Assembly (NCBI RefSeq): GCF_019175385.1
Contig: NC_083346.1
Coordinates: 372,001 to 436,000, forward strand
Length of the DNA: 64,000 nt
Source: Lycium barbarum
Taxonomy: Eukaryota; Streptophyta; Magnoliopsida; Solanales; Solanaceae
Direction: 5' to 3'
Program-made: the position numbers and the translations under genes
Part shown: in pieces, positions 22,901 to 34,764 of the stretch
How the letters are laid out: every line of letters starts with the position of its first letter
How positions within the stretch are numbered: position 1 is the first letter of the stretch
The notes under the pieces: generated by a model
The model's database searches: none
What the model was told of the DNA's origin: nothing
What the model saw: the letters and a program-made list of their open reading frames with translations, nothing else

Positions 22901-24960
22901 ATATATATAGGACTCAGGAAGGCAAATTGAAGAGTTCAGGATGGCATAATCCAATCAACAAACTAGCAACTTGTTGACAGGATTAACATTAATCTAGAAG
23001 TTTACTAAAGTCACTAATGTCAATCATATAACTATACTTCATTATGTTTAAATGATGAACAACCAAGCAGGGACTTTAGCATCTAATAAAGCATACCTCA
23101 GTCTATAAATCTTCATCAATGGAGCAATATCAGGAAACATTATCCAGACACACACACTTAGTTCATACGAACAACCACTATTCAAGCTAATCATATCATT
23201 AGTGAGGACAAGAGCATGATATCTATCTCAAATTCCTGATGACCTTTAAGTATTAGTAGGGCAACAAAATACCACTAAGCAAACCAAAAACAAACTAACA
23301 ACAAAACAGGGTATTATCACATAACAAAACTACTGAAAATAACAAGATAAATAACAAGATTAAAATGTTACCATTTTTAGGTGCAACTGTGAACAAGAAC
23401 GAATTTGAAGCCTGTGTGCTCCTAAATCCCGCATTCAGCAACACAAAGAAAAAACGCAAATTTTTAGAACTAAAAAGACTCGAACTTTAAAAAGCGAAAT
23501 CTTAAAATTTTACTGAGAAGCCTAAATCTCGAGATTTATACTCAAATTTAGGGTTTTAGGTTGTGAAAACTTGTTCAAATGGTGAGGGTTGGGGGTTCTA
23601 AAATAGAACCCCAAAGTTCATTCAAAGACTTTTAAAAACGATAAGGTACAAAGTAGATTTCAGATGCAAAACCTTCATCTATGAATTTAACGACTAGGAT
23701 CTATAAAAAACACACATATATGATCAGATCAGACCCATTCTAGGTCGATCCGAACCAAACCCATATGAACCAATAAGAATCGAGCTCGTACAATCATAAT
23801 ATAACCACAAATAATGTAAAAATCACGTTTTGATTCAGAAAACAAAAGGGAAAAGTAAAAGAAAAGGTGATTACCACTGTGTTTGGACGAGTTTGAGTGC
23901 AAAAAACAGTTGTTGAAAGATTAATTGTTTCACGTTATTGGTTGTACAAGGTCTGCGAAAAGCCTGAGACCTCTGTGCGGTTGCAATTTTTGGTAAGAGA
24001 GAGGGAAAAATTGAGGTGCGGCGCTAGGGTTTTACATAGAAGAGGAAAGAGAGGAGAGAGGAGAGAGGGAAGAGGATTAGGGGCCATTTGGTATGAAAAA
24101 TGAGAGGGGCATTACCCCTTATGTCTGGGCAGGTCTTGAGTCGGGTCACGTCCGTTTAGGACTGGGCTCGGTCCAATTTAAAAGAAATGGACATGGTCCC
24201 TTAGCTCATATACTATATATGTATACTAAGTGTATATACATACATAAAAGGTAAAAATGGGTAAAACAAAAGATGGGTAAACATTAAAACATTGACGGTT
24301 GACCGTAATATTCTAATTATAGCCTATTGATTAATTTAAAATGCGGCTAATCATGTAAACGGACTTAATTTGCAAATACGACCTTACTTGATTTCGATCT
24401 TAATTCATTGTTGCAATTATGGCCATTTTTTAATCTTAATTAGTCAATTAAATTTCAATTACATTAATGATCTTACTTAATTTGAGCCCAAACGAATTTG
24501 GCCATTTCAACTAAGGCCATTAAGAGGCTAATGTTGCAAAAAATGACCCCAATTGCGTTAACCATGAATTGACTAATTCAATTGTGGCCATAACAAAAAT
24601 AATTAAACAATAAAAATCAATTTGCAATAATGTCCCTCTAATTGACTAATTATCCTAATTAAATACTAAAAACAATTTTAACAAATTATGCCAACACAAA
24701 ATTAAGGATTGAGGGGCAAAATGGTCAATTATTTTAATTACTGAAATATCTCATAAATGTCATAAAATGTACCAATTAATTCCTAATTGACTTATAGTAT
24801 CATAGAAATTATTTTATCAATTTAAAGGAGTAAAAATGTTGACCTAAGCAATTTTGTAAAAAATTATTGGACCTCTAAAAATGCATGATTCATTGTGCTT
24901 GTCATCCAAGGACTCTGGGTAATTAAAATAAATTACAGTGTCAAAAATTAGGTGCCAACA
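19922..24960. mobile_element. Long LTR-like fragment (Tat/Ogre type), 5' truncated, copy A
   Basis: About 5 kb without coding sequence ends in 'aattaggtgccaaca', close to the end of the Ogre-type solo LTR at 50121 (attgggtgtcaaca). The layout is also parallel: 'ctagggttt', a purine-rich GAGAGG tract (about 24040-24070), then 'ctgggctcggtccaattta', compared with 49333, 49350-49500 and about 49600 in the solo LTR. The sequences are otherwise different, so it would be another family. No left TG end or target duplication was found. Long LTRs of 4-5 kb are known for Tat/Ogre elements; the assignment is inference. Confidence 0.5.
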
Positions 24961-27900
24961 AGAATTTGACATAAGAGTATTAAGTTAAACTTTTTCTTTT
25001 GGATTTTGAATTTAGGTTATATTTTGAATTTTAAGTTGTTTGCTTTCAAATTTCATGTTGTTTATTTTTCAGTTACAATTGATGGATTTTTTGTGTCAAA
25101 CATTTGAATAATGTTATGGCATTATATTTATAAATGTTATTTTTTTGTTAAACATCCAATCCATGATGTTCTCACAAAAAAAGTCTTCTTTTTTAGTTTT
25201 ATAATTAATTAAAATTAAATATTATTAATTTGAAAAAAATATATATCAATTATTTTTTACAATATTAATTACAAATATATCATTATTAATTAATATATTT
25301 CAAGAAACAATGTGTTATTAAATAACTAATTACACTACTGTGTAATTACTATGTTGTGTAATTACTACCCTAGAAATTACACCAATTCCAATTACCAGGT
25401 GGCTTGCCAAACAAGCCCATAATGTTAAAAAAAAAAAAAAAAGACAACTCCATGTCGAGGTTACCATTAATAATTGCGAAAGAATATTGAGAACCTAAAA
25501 AACCTAGGAAATTCATACATACAATCTATATGTGACAAGGAAGAACACTTTTTGGATAAAATCTGTAAATTATTAGATGAATGGAGCCAATGAACCAAAG
25601 GTCCCCTCTTCCAATTCCCTATATATGAAAATGCGTGAATGGAAAGAAAAGAGTTGGGGAAACTGGACTAAACATAATAGTGGGTTGTCCACATCAATGA
25701 ATTCGATCGAGGATGATCTTCAAAGTTAAAGAAAAAGATAAAGGCATAATAGATACCTATCATCATTTACAATTTGAACTCAAAAAACGATATTGATTTT
25801 TCATTGAAAAAAACATATAACTCATATGAGGTCTGAGAATCAAACCTCAACACAAAAAAAGTAGACGATTTTTTCTCATTTGTTTCAATTTTGGCGAACA
25901 AAATTACCAAATATAATGCTGGTTAGAGATAGTTGGTATTCCGTAAAATTAGTCAATATGCGTGCAAACTACCTCGATGTCTGCGATTAGAATAAACTCA
26001 AAGTATATTTGTAATAGACTACAAAATTGATTTTCTCCTCCATTGTTTTGGTGTCTGAGTCAGTGTGATGGCCACTGATCAAGTGACATATGTGGTGATA
26101 AAATGTTATCTCAATTGTTATATGGTCTTTGGTACAATTAAATAACTCGTTGCTATTTTTTCTGTAGAATATAAAATCATGAAACAATTTTTTTGAAAAG
26201 AGGAAAGAGTTTGAAGGTGATTGATTTCTCAACCTTTTGTCTTCTTGTAAAAAACTTGATGCCTACAGGATTCCACTATCATTACACTACTCACACTTTC
26301 GAACTTTCACCTAAGATTATATATATAAATTCGGGTTAATTAATTTTGTTGTCCTTCACAAATTTGTTTTAAGTATTTAAAATTTTCTATAAGATTTATT
26401 TTTTTATTTTACACATAAGAGGTCTAAATATACCACACAAAAAAATTTACAGGATCATCTTCTTCCATTTAAATTGTAAAGCGTTATGTTCAACCATTTC
26501 CTCGCTACAAATCTCACAGGTGATAAAAGATATTCCTTCCGTTCCACTTTGATGTGGCAAGGTTCAAAATATAAGGATCAAAATAGTATGAAATTCAGAC
26601 ATAAATTCTTTTATGAAATTCAGACATAAATTCTTCAAAGTTTCTATGGAACCACTTTATAAGAGAATCAATAGTACTCCCTCTTCCAAAATAGTCAGAG
26701 GAGGTAGGGACTTTGTACTTGGGGATTGGGATATGACTCAACCAGTTATGTAGTTCCTGGAGAAATTTGATAGACAATCTACTGGTATTTCAAAATGTTT
26801 GATACTACTCTATTTTTATACAAACTTTCAGAATCTTCAAGAAATTAAATTCATTAAGTTATGCATACTTTAACTTCGACGATATGTTTGCTCTTTTTTT
26901 TTTTTTTTTTAAATCTTCTTGCTCAATTAAACACTACTATATAAAATAAAAAGACATGGAGGGAGTACAATCTAAAGAAGAAGAAAATACAAGTAAAACA
27001 GAGCATAATATATATTGCACCTTGAAATCATTGAGATTAATTACTTAGCATATATTAAAAACTTCACAAAAATAACGTACATGTCTAAAAGTGGATTTGA
27101 TATCCTTAGCGTGACGCCTTTTGTCCGATTGTTCTAGCGTAACTTGTTATAACAAATTACATTATTTTCAAATTACCTAGGTACTCATTTATACTTAAAA
27201 TATGACATGATATATAGTATAAATGAAACTTATACTATCAATTTATATAAGTTAAACTTTTTTAAGATTGAAACGAAACTTGTATTATTATCAGATAAAT
27301 ACTCAAACTATTGGATGTATGGATTTAGAGTTTGGGATTGCTGTGTCCCTTGTAGAAATAAATATAATTGGAAGCCGGCTTTTTGGGCATTTAGGATCAA
27401 ACTCAGAGAAGGTTATAGATAACTAATCATGAATTTTAGATGGGGACAAAGACAATTACGTGACCTGAATACTTGATAAAGAAAGAAAATGATATATTAG
27501 TCACTACAAAACAGTAATATTAGTTTTTTTAAAAACATATATCCTACATTGTCCTTTTGTGTCGGCTTATTATTTATCCCATGAATGGTACGATGGCAGT
27601 TACCTTCTTCAAAGCAAGAGAAAACCTCTCACGAAGAAATCATTTCTCTTTTTAGTGTTTGGTATCAAATATTGAAAAATAACTCTTTTTTTTAATAATT
27701 ATTTGGTGTCCGAAATTCACTACCCGACTATTCGACTTCACGTTGGGTAAGGCCTATTAAGGATGAAGCGATCTTTATCAGGATTCTTTTTATTACAATG
27801 TTCAAACTCGAGACATATGGTTAGCTAGGGTGGAGGGATCTTAATCATTTTATCAATCTCATCACAACATATTTCAGTTATATATGAGTGAAAGTCATAT

Positions 27901-30634
27901 CCTTATCTAGACTTTAAACTTTATATTACTTGCTTCAACTAATACTTAATCAGACATTATTATTAATCATAAATACTAAAAATGATCCTCAAAACACTCT
28001 CCAATTTTCTAATGTTATTATTATCAATCTTTAATATTTGATTTTTTGGGAAAAAAAAATCCACTAATTACTAACCAAATAGCGATTTTTTTTTTACAAA
28101 GATGACTTCCATCCAAAAAAAAAAAAAAATACTCGTTATTATCTTACGTTTTTTTTTTTTTTGGTAGGTATTATGTTGTGTTTTAATTGGGGAAACAACA
28201 CAAAATACCCACAAAACCGAAACTAATTAGCCGTTGATGGGCCCTCTAAAACATATTACACCAAAAAATACCTTTTAGGCACAAACTAATTATGCGACTT
28301 GCACATGACACGGATTAATGTGTTGGCACGTACATAATTTAACATTAATTTGTTGACAGGTACATATTCACATGTTTGATGGGTGCATTATCCTAACATG
28401 AATCCATGATTGATATGAAAATTTGATTGAAAAAGACGTCTTAATGGATTTTTGGAGGAAATATCAAACTTCTCAATGGAGGAAATATACTCGTCCCATT
28501 TCAATTTGTGTGATATTTTTATATACAAAATATTCTCTTTTTAACTTGAAAATAATTTAACTAAATTTTTTTCATTTTATGCTTAAGAGAATTTGATTAC
28601 GTTATGTTGATATTCAGAGCCTTCTTTCCTCTTTAACTCAAAATTAAGTATTCTTTAAAGTTTTTATTTGCTTAATTAATCTCATATTTCTGTTTTCTTT
28701 CTTATAATTTATGGTGTTTTCATGGCAGGATATTTTCGAAAATAGAAGTAGGAAAGGAAGCCAACGTATACAAGCATGCTACTTAAGGTAGTATGTGTAT
28801 ATCCTTTTGAGTCATGTGGATCAACTTTTAATAATCATAATGATAGAACATGAGGCTGTAGATTATTTGTAATTTCAAAATACAATTTTATTCATAGAAA
28901 AGTTGTTTATTGACATGTAAAATTATAATCTTCGAGTTTTTCTAATGAGATCCCACATTTGAACAAAATATGATCCTTGGCCAAAGAGAGGTGTCACGTC
29001 ACTTCTCTAATGCCTTTCTAACTTTATATTATATATAAATAGATTGGTGCTACTTGAACTGCACAAATGTTCCACAATCATTTTTATTGGATGGATTAGG
29101 AGAATAGTAGAATTTTGACAGTCTGAGTAAATTTATAATGTTATATATGTGTACTTTTATATACGTATCGTCATCGCTAACAAAAATTCTTATCATTTAC
29201 TAAGATACCCAATTACAAATAAAAAAATTATGAAGTTATTTCTTAGTGTTTAATATAGCACGTAAATCATGAAAATATTTTTTTTTTTAAAAAAAATTGG
29301 CATTTTGCATAAAATCTGTAGAAAGAGAGAGGCAAACTTACTTGAATATGAATAGTAGCAATGATTAATGATTTTTGGAGGCATTGAATGAACAAAAGTA
29401 GAAATGAAAAAACGAGTACGTCAAGGGAAGCCGAAAATAATATTAGGATGAATATAAATAAGGATATGATTACATAATTATTAATATGAAAAATAATAAA
29501 AGGTTGGGGGGGGGGGGATATAAAAAAAAAAGAATATATAATCAAGAAAATTGTCAAAAAGAAAAAATGTCAAGATGGTAATGAGAATAAGATCAAATAA
29601 GAATATTTTATTATGTTTTTGCTTTTTCTTAATTAAATTCTTAAAATTATTAAATAAAAGTTTTTATTTTCAGTTTCTTATTAGAAATCTTAAGAAGATC
29701 ATTAAGATGGGAGGATTTGAATTCCGCACATTTCTATTATATATAAGTGTCCAAGAGGGACTAACACAACAATGAATGCTTGTACCAAAAGTTATATATA
29801 AATTGTACACTTTAACCAATTACTTTTTATCCCACGTAGATAGATGTCATAGTACTGAATATATATTCTCTTCTCGTGTCTACACGTATGCACTTCAATT
29901 TTAATTCCCCGACACATTTATTTCCTCCGTGCACTTTTACTTGTTCACTTTTGACTTTTCAACTTCTTTAAGAATTAATAAATGTAGTATATATTTTATC
30001 ATAATATTCATATTTATTGGTGTATAGTCTCAATAGCCTTAGAAAATGATTTGAAAATGAGTAATTAATGTGAAGGGTAAAATAATAAGAAGAAAAATTT
30101 ATTTCTCCTGATATGTCAACTTAGACAAGTAAATGTGAAGGGAGGGAGTGAGTTTATCCCTGTTTTCCTTCTTTGTCAATACTTTACTTATTTTACTCTC
30201 CTTTACATTATCTAATTATTGTTTCTTTACATTTATAAAATGTATTACTTTATATTTTCATTTCAGAATTAAAATTTGGTGATTGAGGATATAACATATA
30301 TCTTTCTAATTTTGATTTCTTTGTAACAAATTTTTGTATCTATAATTGTTAATATAAAAAATTATAATATATTTTTTAATTAATTTAATAAAAATATTTT
30401 ATTAGTTTTGCTGTTAAAAAATCCAATATGTGCAACAATGACTCTTATGTTTGGATCTGAACAATTAGTTAATTGAGATGGATATCAACCTGTCGGTATA
30501 CATATAAGATATTAAAGAATTTGAAAGAAAAAATCTAGAATCAAAATATTAATTTTTCCTCATATTCTTACTAATTTTCTTTTCACATCGATGAACAACT
30601 TTCATTGTCATGACAATGAGAAAAAAGTCCGACT
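24961..30634. other. Non-coding remainder of duplication copy A
   Basis: AT-rich sequence with homopolymer runs (about 28117 and 28150 A/T, poly-G at 29509). A transposon end shared with 1.1 kb lies near 25320-25415. A Stowaway-like end 'atggagggagtac' is near 26957. No gene with recognisable domains. Short ORFs at 27207 and 29551 are not supported. Confidence 0.5.
25987..26232 (-). CDS. Hypothetical 81-aa ORF, identical in both duplicate copies
   Basis: Not recognised. It starts M-R-N-Q-S-P-S-N-S-F and is rich in His, Lys and Phe, with no signal peptide or known motif. The protein from the other copy (58799-59044) is identical although the DNA differs at two sites, both synonymous (a Ser and a Cys codon). 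Two changes are too few to prove selection. It could be a small gene, or chance openness in recently duplicated DNA. Confidence 0.2.
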   Translation of the reverse strand: MRNQSPSNSFLFSKKLFHDFIFYRKNSNELFNCTKDHITIEITFYHHICHLISGHHTDSDTKTMEEKINFVVYYKYTLSLF

Positions 30635-31179
30635 CTTTTCATCTCAAAGACTTAATTCCATCATATGTTTTTAATTTTTAAACTCCATTTCTAATTATAA
30701 CTAAAGTGGAGATACATGAAATACATTTTGTATATATTGTTATATGTAATAACAATTAGAATGTTTTTAAAAGTTATTTTCAAAATACAAACCTTAAAGA
30801 CTGGCTAATTAAAGTGAATAAACATGTTTGGCCTAGTTTACCACATATGTGACATATTATTCTTTTGATTACGAGATGGGAGAGTGATTGTCTTTTTCTC
30901 TGGTTGTTTTTCTTTTTAAATAAAATTACTATTTAATTACTTTTAGACTAATAAAAATATAAAAAAAAAATTAAATAATCTAACTACAACAAGAAGTAAT
31001 TAAAAAAAATACTAAAGTCACTGCTTATTTATCAAAATTTAAGTTAATATAAACATATTTTACAAAAAAGAAATGCATATGCAAACAAAATTTATATCTA
31101 AAATATGACTCTATTTTTTATAATTTTTTCACAAGTAAAACTTCCTAAAAATGATATAGAAATTAAAATATCAAAATGA
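30635..31179. other. AT-rich intergenic sequence
   Basis: No ORF, TIR or RNA gene was recognised. It may still be part of the duplicated unit, whose far copy lies beyond the window. Confidence 0.4.
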
Positions 31180-32571
31180 ATCAGTCCTCTATGATACCCT
31201 ATCAGTGCATGATATATATCAGGTTAGTATCATAGAAGCTAAGCTCTTTTTTTAAGGAATGAACAAGTCCTCTATAATACTCTGTCAGTATATGTATATA
31301 CCATGTGAGTATCATAGAAGACTGAGAAATGATTTTTTTTTTTTTTGGCTTTTAAGAAATGAGTTGTATTTTTCTCGAAGGAATGAGCCAATCCTCTATG
31401 ATACTCTGTCAGTGTATGAAATATGTCATGTGAGTATCATACAGTACTAAGGAGTGTTTTCTTTTAAAGGAATGAATGAGTCATTTGTGATACTTTGTCG
31501 GTATATGATATATACTATATAAGTATCATAAAGGATTGAGGAGGTATTTTAGAGGAATGACCAGTTGATACTCTGTCAGTGTATATATATACCATGTGGG
31601 TATTAGAGGACTGAGAAGTGTTTTTTATTTTTATTTTTATTTTTATTTTTATTTTAAAGAAATGAGTTGTGTTTATCTTGAAGGAATGAACCAGCCCTCT
31701 ATGATACTCTGTCAGTATATGAATATACCATGTGAGTATCATAGAGGACTGATGAATGTTTTCTTTTGAAGGAATGAACAAGTCATTTATGATACCCTGT
31801 CAGTATATCATATAGCATGTGAGTATCGTAAAAGAGCGAGGAGATTTTTTTGAAGAAATGAACCTGTTCTTTATGATACCTTATTAGGATAATATATACC
31901 ATGTGGGTATTATAGAGGATCGAGAAGTATCTTATATATATATACCAGTCCTCTATGATACCCTGTGAATCTATGATATATACCAGGTTGGTTTCATTGA
32001 GGACTGATCGGTGTTTTCCTTGAAGGAATGAACTGCTAGTCCTCTATGATACCCTTTCAGTATATGATATACCATATGGGTATCATAGCCCGAGGAATGA
32101 CTAAACATCACCGAATACCCCTAAATATAAAATATTTACCCGCACATGTCCCCTCCTAAACTATTTTCGCTTCTATCCCCGCCAGCTGGAAATATTTACC
32201 CGACATACCCCTCGGCCAAACCCCTTCCTCCGTGATACCATTGCAATATTATTATATATCACGATAGTATCATGCAAGATTAAGAGAAAGACAATCCTCC
32301 ATGATACCATCTCAGTATATTTATATACCATGACGGTACCATGATCTTGAGGAGTGTCTCATTAAAGGACTGAAGCAATCCTTCATGATACTATCACGGT
32401 ATATGTTTATAAGACAATGATATTATAGAGTTTTTTTTTCAAGAAAAGCGTCTTTTTGAATAAATGAACATGATCCTCTATAATACCATCTCAATATATT
32501 TATATGCCATGATGGTATCATGAAGAACAAAGATAAGGACTGAATCATCTTCCATGATACGATTATGGTAT
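31180..32571. repeat. Array of hairpin repeats, left part
   Basis: About fifteen units, roughly 70-130 bp apart, each hold an inverted repeat: 'tcctctatgatacyctgtc' then 'agtat' and a complement ending 'gtatcatagaggactga'. Unit starts are near 31186, 31270, 31393, 31487, 31565, 31696, 31785, 31870, 31949, 32040 and, in a variant form with 'ccatgataccatctcag', 32228, 32295, 32380, 32473 and 32550. Spacers read about 'gaggagtgttttctttgaag' then 'gaatgaac'. A (TTTTTA)n expansion lies at 31624-31656. The array is interrupted by the MULE and continues at 38366. Confidence 0.85.
32096..32225. repeat. C-rich repeat inside the array, inverted copy at 38465-38580
   Basis: Two imperfect copies of 'atatttacccgncatrcccctc' type sequence. 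The complement of 38465-38580 gives 'acgtatgtcccctcaaacc' and 'taattacccgcccatacccc', so a pair of inverted ends flanks the inner array plus MULE. It may mark the ends of an older element. Confidence 0.45.
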
Positions 32572-32580
32572 ATAAATATA

Positions 32581-32710
32581 GAGAGAAAGACATCAAATGA
32601 CCCTTGAACTTGGCACGAAAATTCAGTTTGACAACTAAACTCAACTTGTATTTATTTACCCCCCATTAACAACTTACGTTTTAATTATTTTCCCCCTCTA
32701 GTGGCCCAGA
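32581..32710 (+). repeat. MULE left terminal inverted repeat
   Basis: Starts gagagaaagacatcaaatga and pairs with the complement of 38236-38365 along about 130 bp, including 'ttttccccctctagtggcc'. Long TIRs in MULEs usually contain the promoter and transposase-binding site. Confidence 0.9.
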
Positions 32711-33053
32711 CCTGGGCGCGTGTTTGACAGTGTCTGACCCGCGCGTTAATTAATTTTTTTAACGTTTTTTTTAATAGAAATCGAATATTTAAATGGGGGT
32801 AACGGTTTTAATACTGTTCCCCCTTTCAAATCCCAACCCGACCCATCCTTTAGAACCCTAAATTGTTCTTCATCTTCATCACACCTTCAATCAGCCCCAT
32901 TTTTTTCCTCCATTCATGAAATTCCTCTTGCTCACACCATTGCTCCTTCATATATGTATTCTTCCTCCACGAAATTTCTCCACCAAATTTCTCCTCCAAA
33001 TTTCTGTCCATAATCACACTCTGTTCTAATTCGAAAATTTTGTGGGTTCATAA

Positions 33054-33494
33054 ATGTCTCAAGGTAGCTGTTCATCTCACGTAAAATGTAATTGTGGCAC
33101 CATTGCAAAACACCTCACTTCATCGACTCCTAGTAATCCCGGACGAAAATTCTACAAATGTCCGAGGCCTAAGGGCAATTCTTGTGGATTTTGGGAATGG
33201 GAAGATGAATTGTTCCCTGAGATTCAATGGAGTAATTTTCAAAATTTGACGTTGTCGTTAGATGGGGTCAAGATCGAAAGGGAAAAATTGCAAGAAGAAT
33301 TAATTGCCATTGAGGCTAGACATCTAATTGAAGTGAACAAAATGAAGGAGGAATTAATTGGCTCGAAGAGTAAACAACAATTTGACTTGAAAAAAGTTCT
33401 AAAGTTGGAGGAGAAACTTGCAAATACAAGGATGTTGCTTTTGATTTCATGGGGAATATTTATTGGTTTTTTGGCGGCGTCCTTAATCAACTGA
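33054..33494 (+). CDS. GRF-type zinc-finger membrane-anchored protein, 146 aa
   Basis: Residues about 12-50 match the GRF zinc finger: C-N-C-G, then N-P-G-R-K-F-Y-K-C-P and C-G-F-W-E-W, with the Cys ligands and aromatic residues in place. GRF fingers bind single-stranded nucleic acid in characterised proteins. A Lys/Glu-rich probable coiled coil follows (about 65-122), then a hydrophobic C-terminal segment, LLISWGIFIGFLAASLI (about 127-144), that could be a tail anchor. The ATG at 33054 is the first in frame. The ORF is intact. It lies inside the MULE, 470 bp from the left TIR and on the opposite strand to the transposase. Small GRF proteins of this layout are numerous in plant genomes, often near transposons. 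Its role in the MULE is unknown. Confidence 0.75.
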   Translation: MSQGSCSSHVKCNCGTIAKHLTSSTPSNPGRKFYKCPRPKGNSCGFWEWEDELFPEIQWSNFQNLTLSLDGVKIEREKLQEELIAIEARHLIEVNKMKEELIGSKSKQQFDLKKVLKLEEKLANTRMLLLISWGIFIGFLAASLIN

Positions 33495-33687
33495 ATTTAT
33501 GTTGTTATATGTTGTAATTGCGTAGTAGGTAATGTAAGAACTTTATGCTCTTGTTGTAATGTAAATGTCATGGAAGAACTTTATGCTCTTGTTGAAGAAT
33601 TTTGTTGTTATGAAAAATATTACATTCAAAATTGATAGCAAAAGTTGAGAAATTTTGTAAATTACTTTAAATAGAGAATCTGGAGAC

Positions 33688-34085
33688 CTAATCTATCATT
33701 ACGATCTCCGGATCCTCCTTTACATGAACAAAAAACACTATGCGGTTCTCATCTAAACATGCCTTAAAACGCAACAAATCCCCTATCCCTAATTCGGCAG
33801 CATCAATGAAGGTTTTCCAGCCTTGAGCGAGGCGCGTGTATACGCCAACCTTGTATTTCATATTATACTCATGATCGTCGTAATGAACAACAGCGTCCTT
33901 GTCAGTGTTTGGAAGAAATTCTAGGATGTCAGTTGGAAGGATCTGTAAAAAAACATGTTATCACCAAAAGAGGTAAAAGAATAATTGAAAATATATAATA
34001 CGACAACACTTACGAAATCGTCTTTTTCGACTTATGATTTCGTCAATTCTTTGTCAAAACATGCGGCCATTTCCATGTCATCCAT
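33688..34085 (-). pseudogene. B3-like DNA-binding domain protein carried by the MULE
   Basis: Too broken up for a long ORF. Exon 1 34085-34014 (ATG, 24 codons, donor gtaagt) contains TAA as codon 18. An intron of 71 bp ends in 'ttttttacag'. Exon 2 33942-33688 is open for 84 codons to TAG. Exon 2 follows the B3 pattern: I-L-P-T-D at the start, an M-K-Y-K-V strand, Q-G-W-K-T-F-I (B3 proteins have a GW..F at this point), then L-G-I-G-D-L-L-R-F and finally V-F-F-V-H-V. The phase at the intron is 0. About 109 residues in all. B3 domains bind DNA in plant transcription factors. I infer a transposon-borne B3-like protein or a captured host gene, inactivated by one nonsense codon. Alternative: an unrelated fold with a chance GW..F and GD.L.F pattern. 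Confidence 0.55.
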
Positions 34086-34764
34086 CTTAGATGAAGGCTG
34101 CCTCTTTAATATCGCTATATGAGTTAAGAGTTATTTGAGTTGAGTGAAAGTGAGATGAAAAAAAGGCCTATTTATAGTTGAGTTGAGTTATAGTGTTAGT
34201 GTGATCAAGTAGTAAATGAAGTCTCGGATTCACTGGTTTTGACCATCACTCCCAAGTACCAACTACCATCATTTACTAACTCGAACTCAATGTGTTTGAC
34301 TGCTCGAATCTGTATAATGCATTTACTTGCATCCATTCAATGTGTTTGACTGCTCAAATTTGTACACTGCTCAATGTACACAGCTCAAATGTGTAAACAC
34401 TGCTCAAATCTGTTTACTGCACTTAATGTTATACACAACATTGCAGTCACAGGTGGGCAGCTTCTCTATGCATTTAATGTCATACACAACATTTCAAGAC
34501 TAAAATGTCACAAAACCAGGAAATATACAGCAACAGTGCAGTCACAGCTGCTAAATATTGCAAGATTAGAATGTCAATACAGGGCAAAATTGCAGTCACA
34601 GCTACTTAATAAGCCTAAGTGCATATTTGTTTGACAAATGTACATCATCTACCATTATTGTTTTCACAAAAAAAACATCAAAATCTGCAGTCACTGCTGC
34701 ATAACAGTCAGTACCAAAGACATACACATACAGGACTAAACTAATTCAACTTTATTTTTCCGTT

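Larger units (their letters stand above)
18799..30634. repeat. Segmental duplication, copy A
   Basis: This stretch is collinear with 40368-64000 in direct orientation; the start-to-start offset is about 21.57 kb. Homology begins at 'ttttttctaaaaagttgtgt' in both copies and runs to at least 30634, which aligns to the last base of the window, so the true end is not seen. By eye the copies differ by a few percent plus indels. Copy A keeps about 360 bp (19560-19921) and about 1.3 kb (roughly 21386-22682) that copy B lacks, and lacks about 105 bp and a MITE that copy B has. Confidence 0.93.

Noticed and set aside
27207..27422. 71-aa ORF on the + strand of copy A
   Set aside because: In copy B an extra base near 60472 breaks the frame. 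No domain.
29551..29775. 74-aa ORF, also in copy B at 62910
   Set aside because: AT-rich Lys/Ile/Phe product of low-complexity DNA; the N-terminus differs by indels of A-runs between copies.
31180..32580. CRISPR-like array of spaced palindromes
   Set aside because: Plant nuclear context, variable repeat sequence and spacing, and spacers that are themselves repetitive. It is a hairpin minisatellite or MITE array.
33239..33490. 83-aa ORF on the - strand
   Set aside because: Antisense of the coiled-coil part of the GRF gene.
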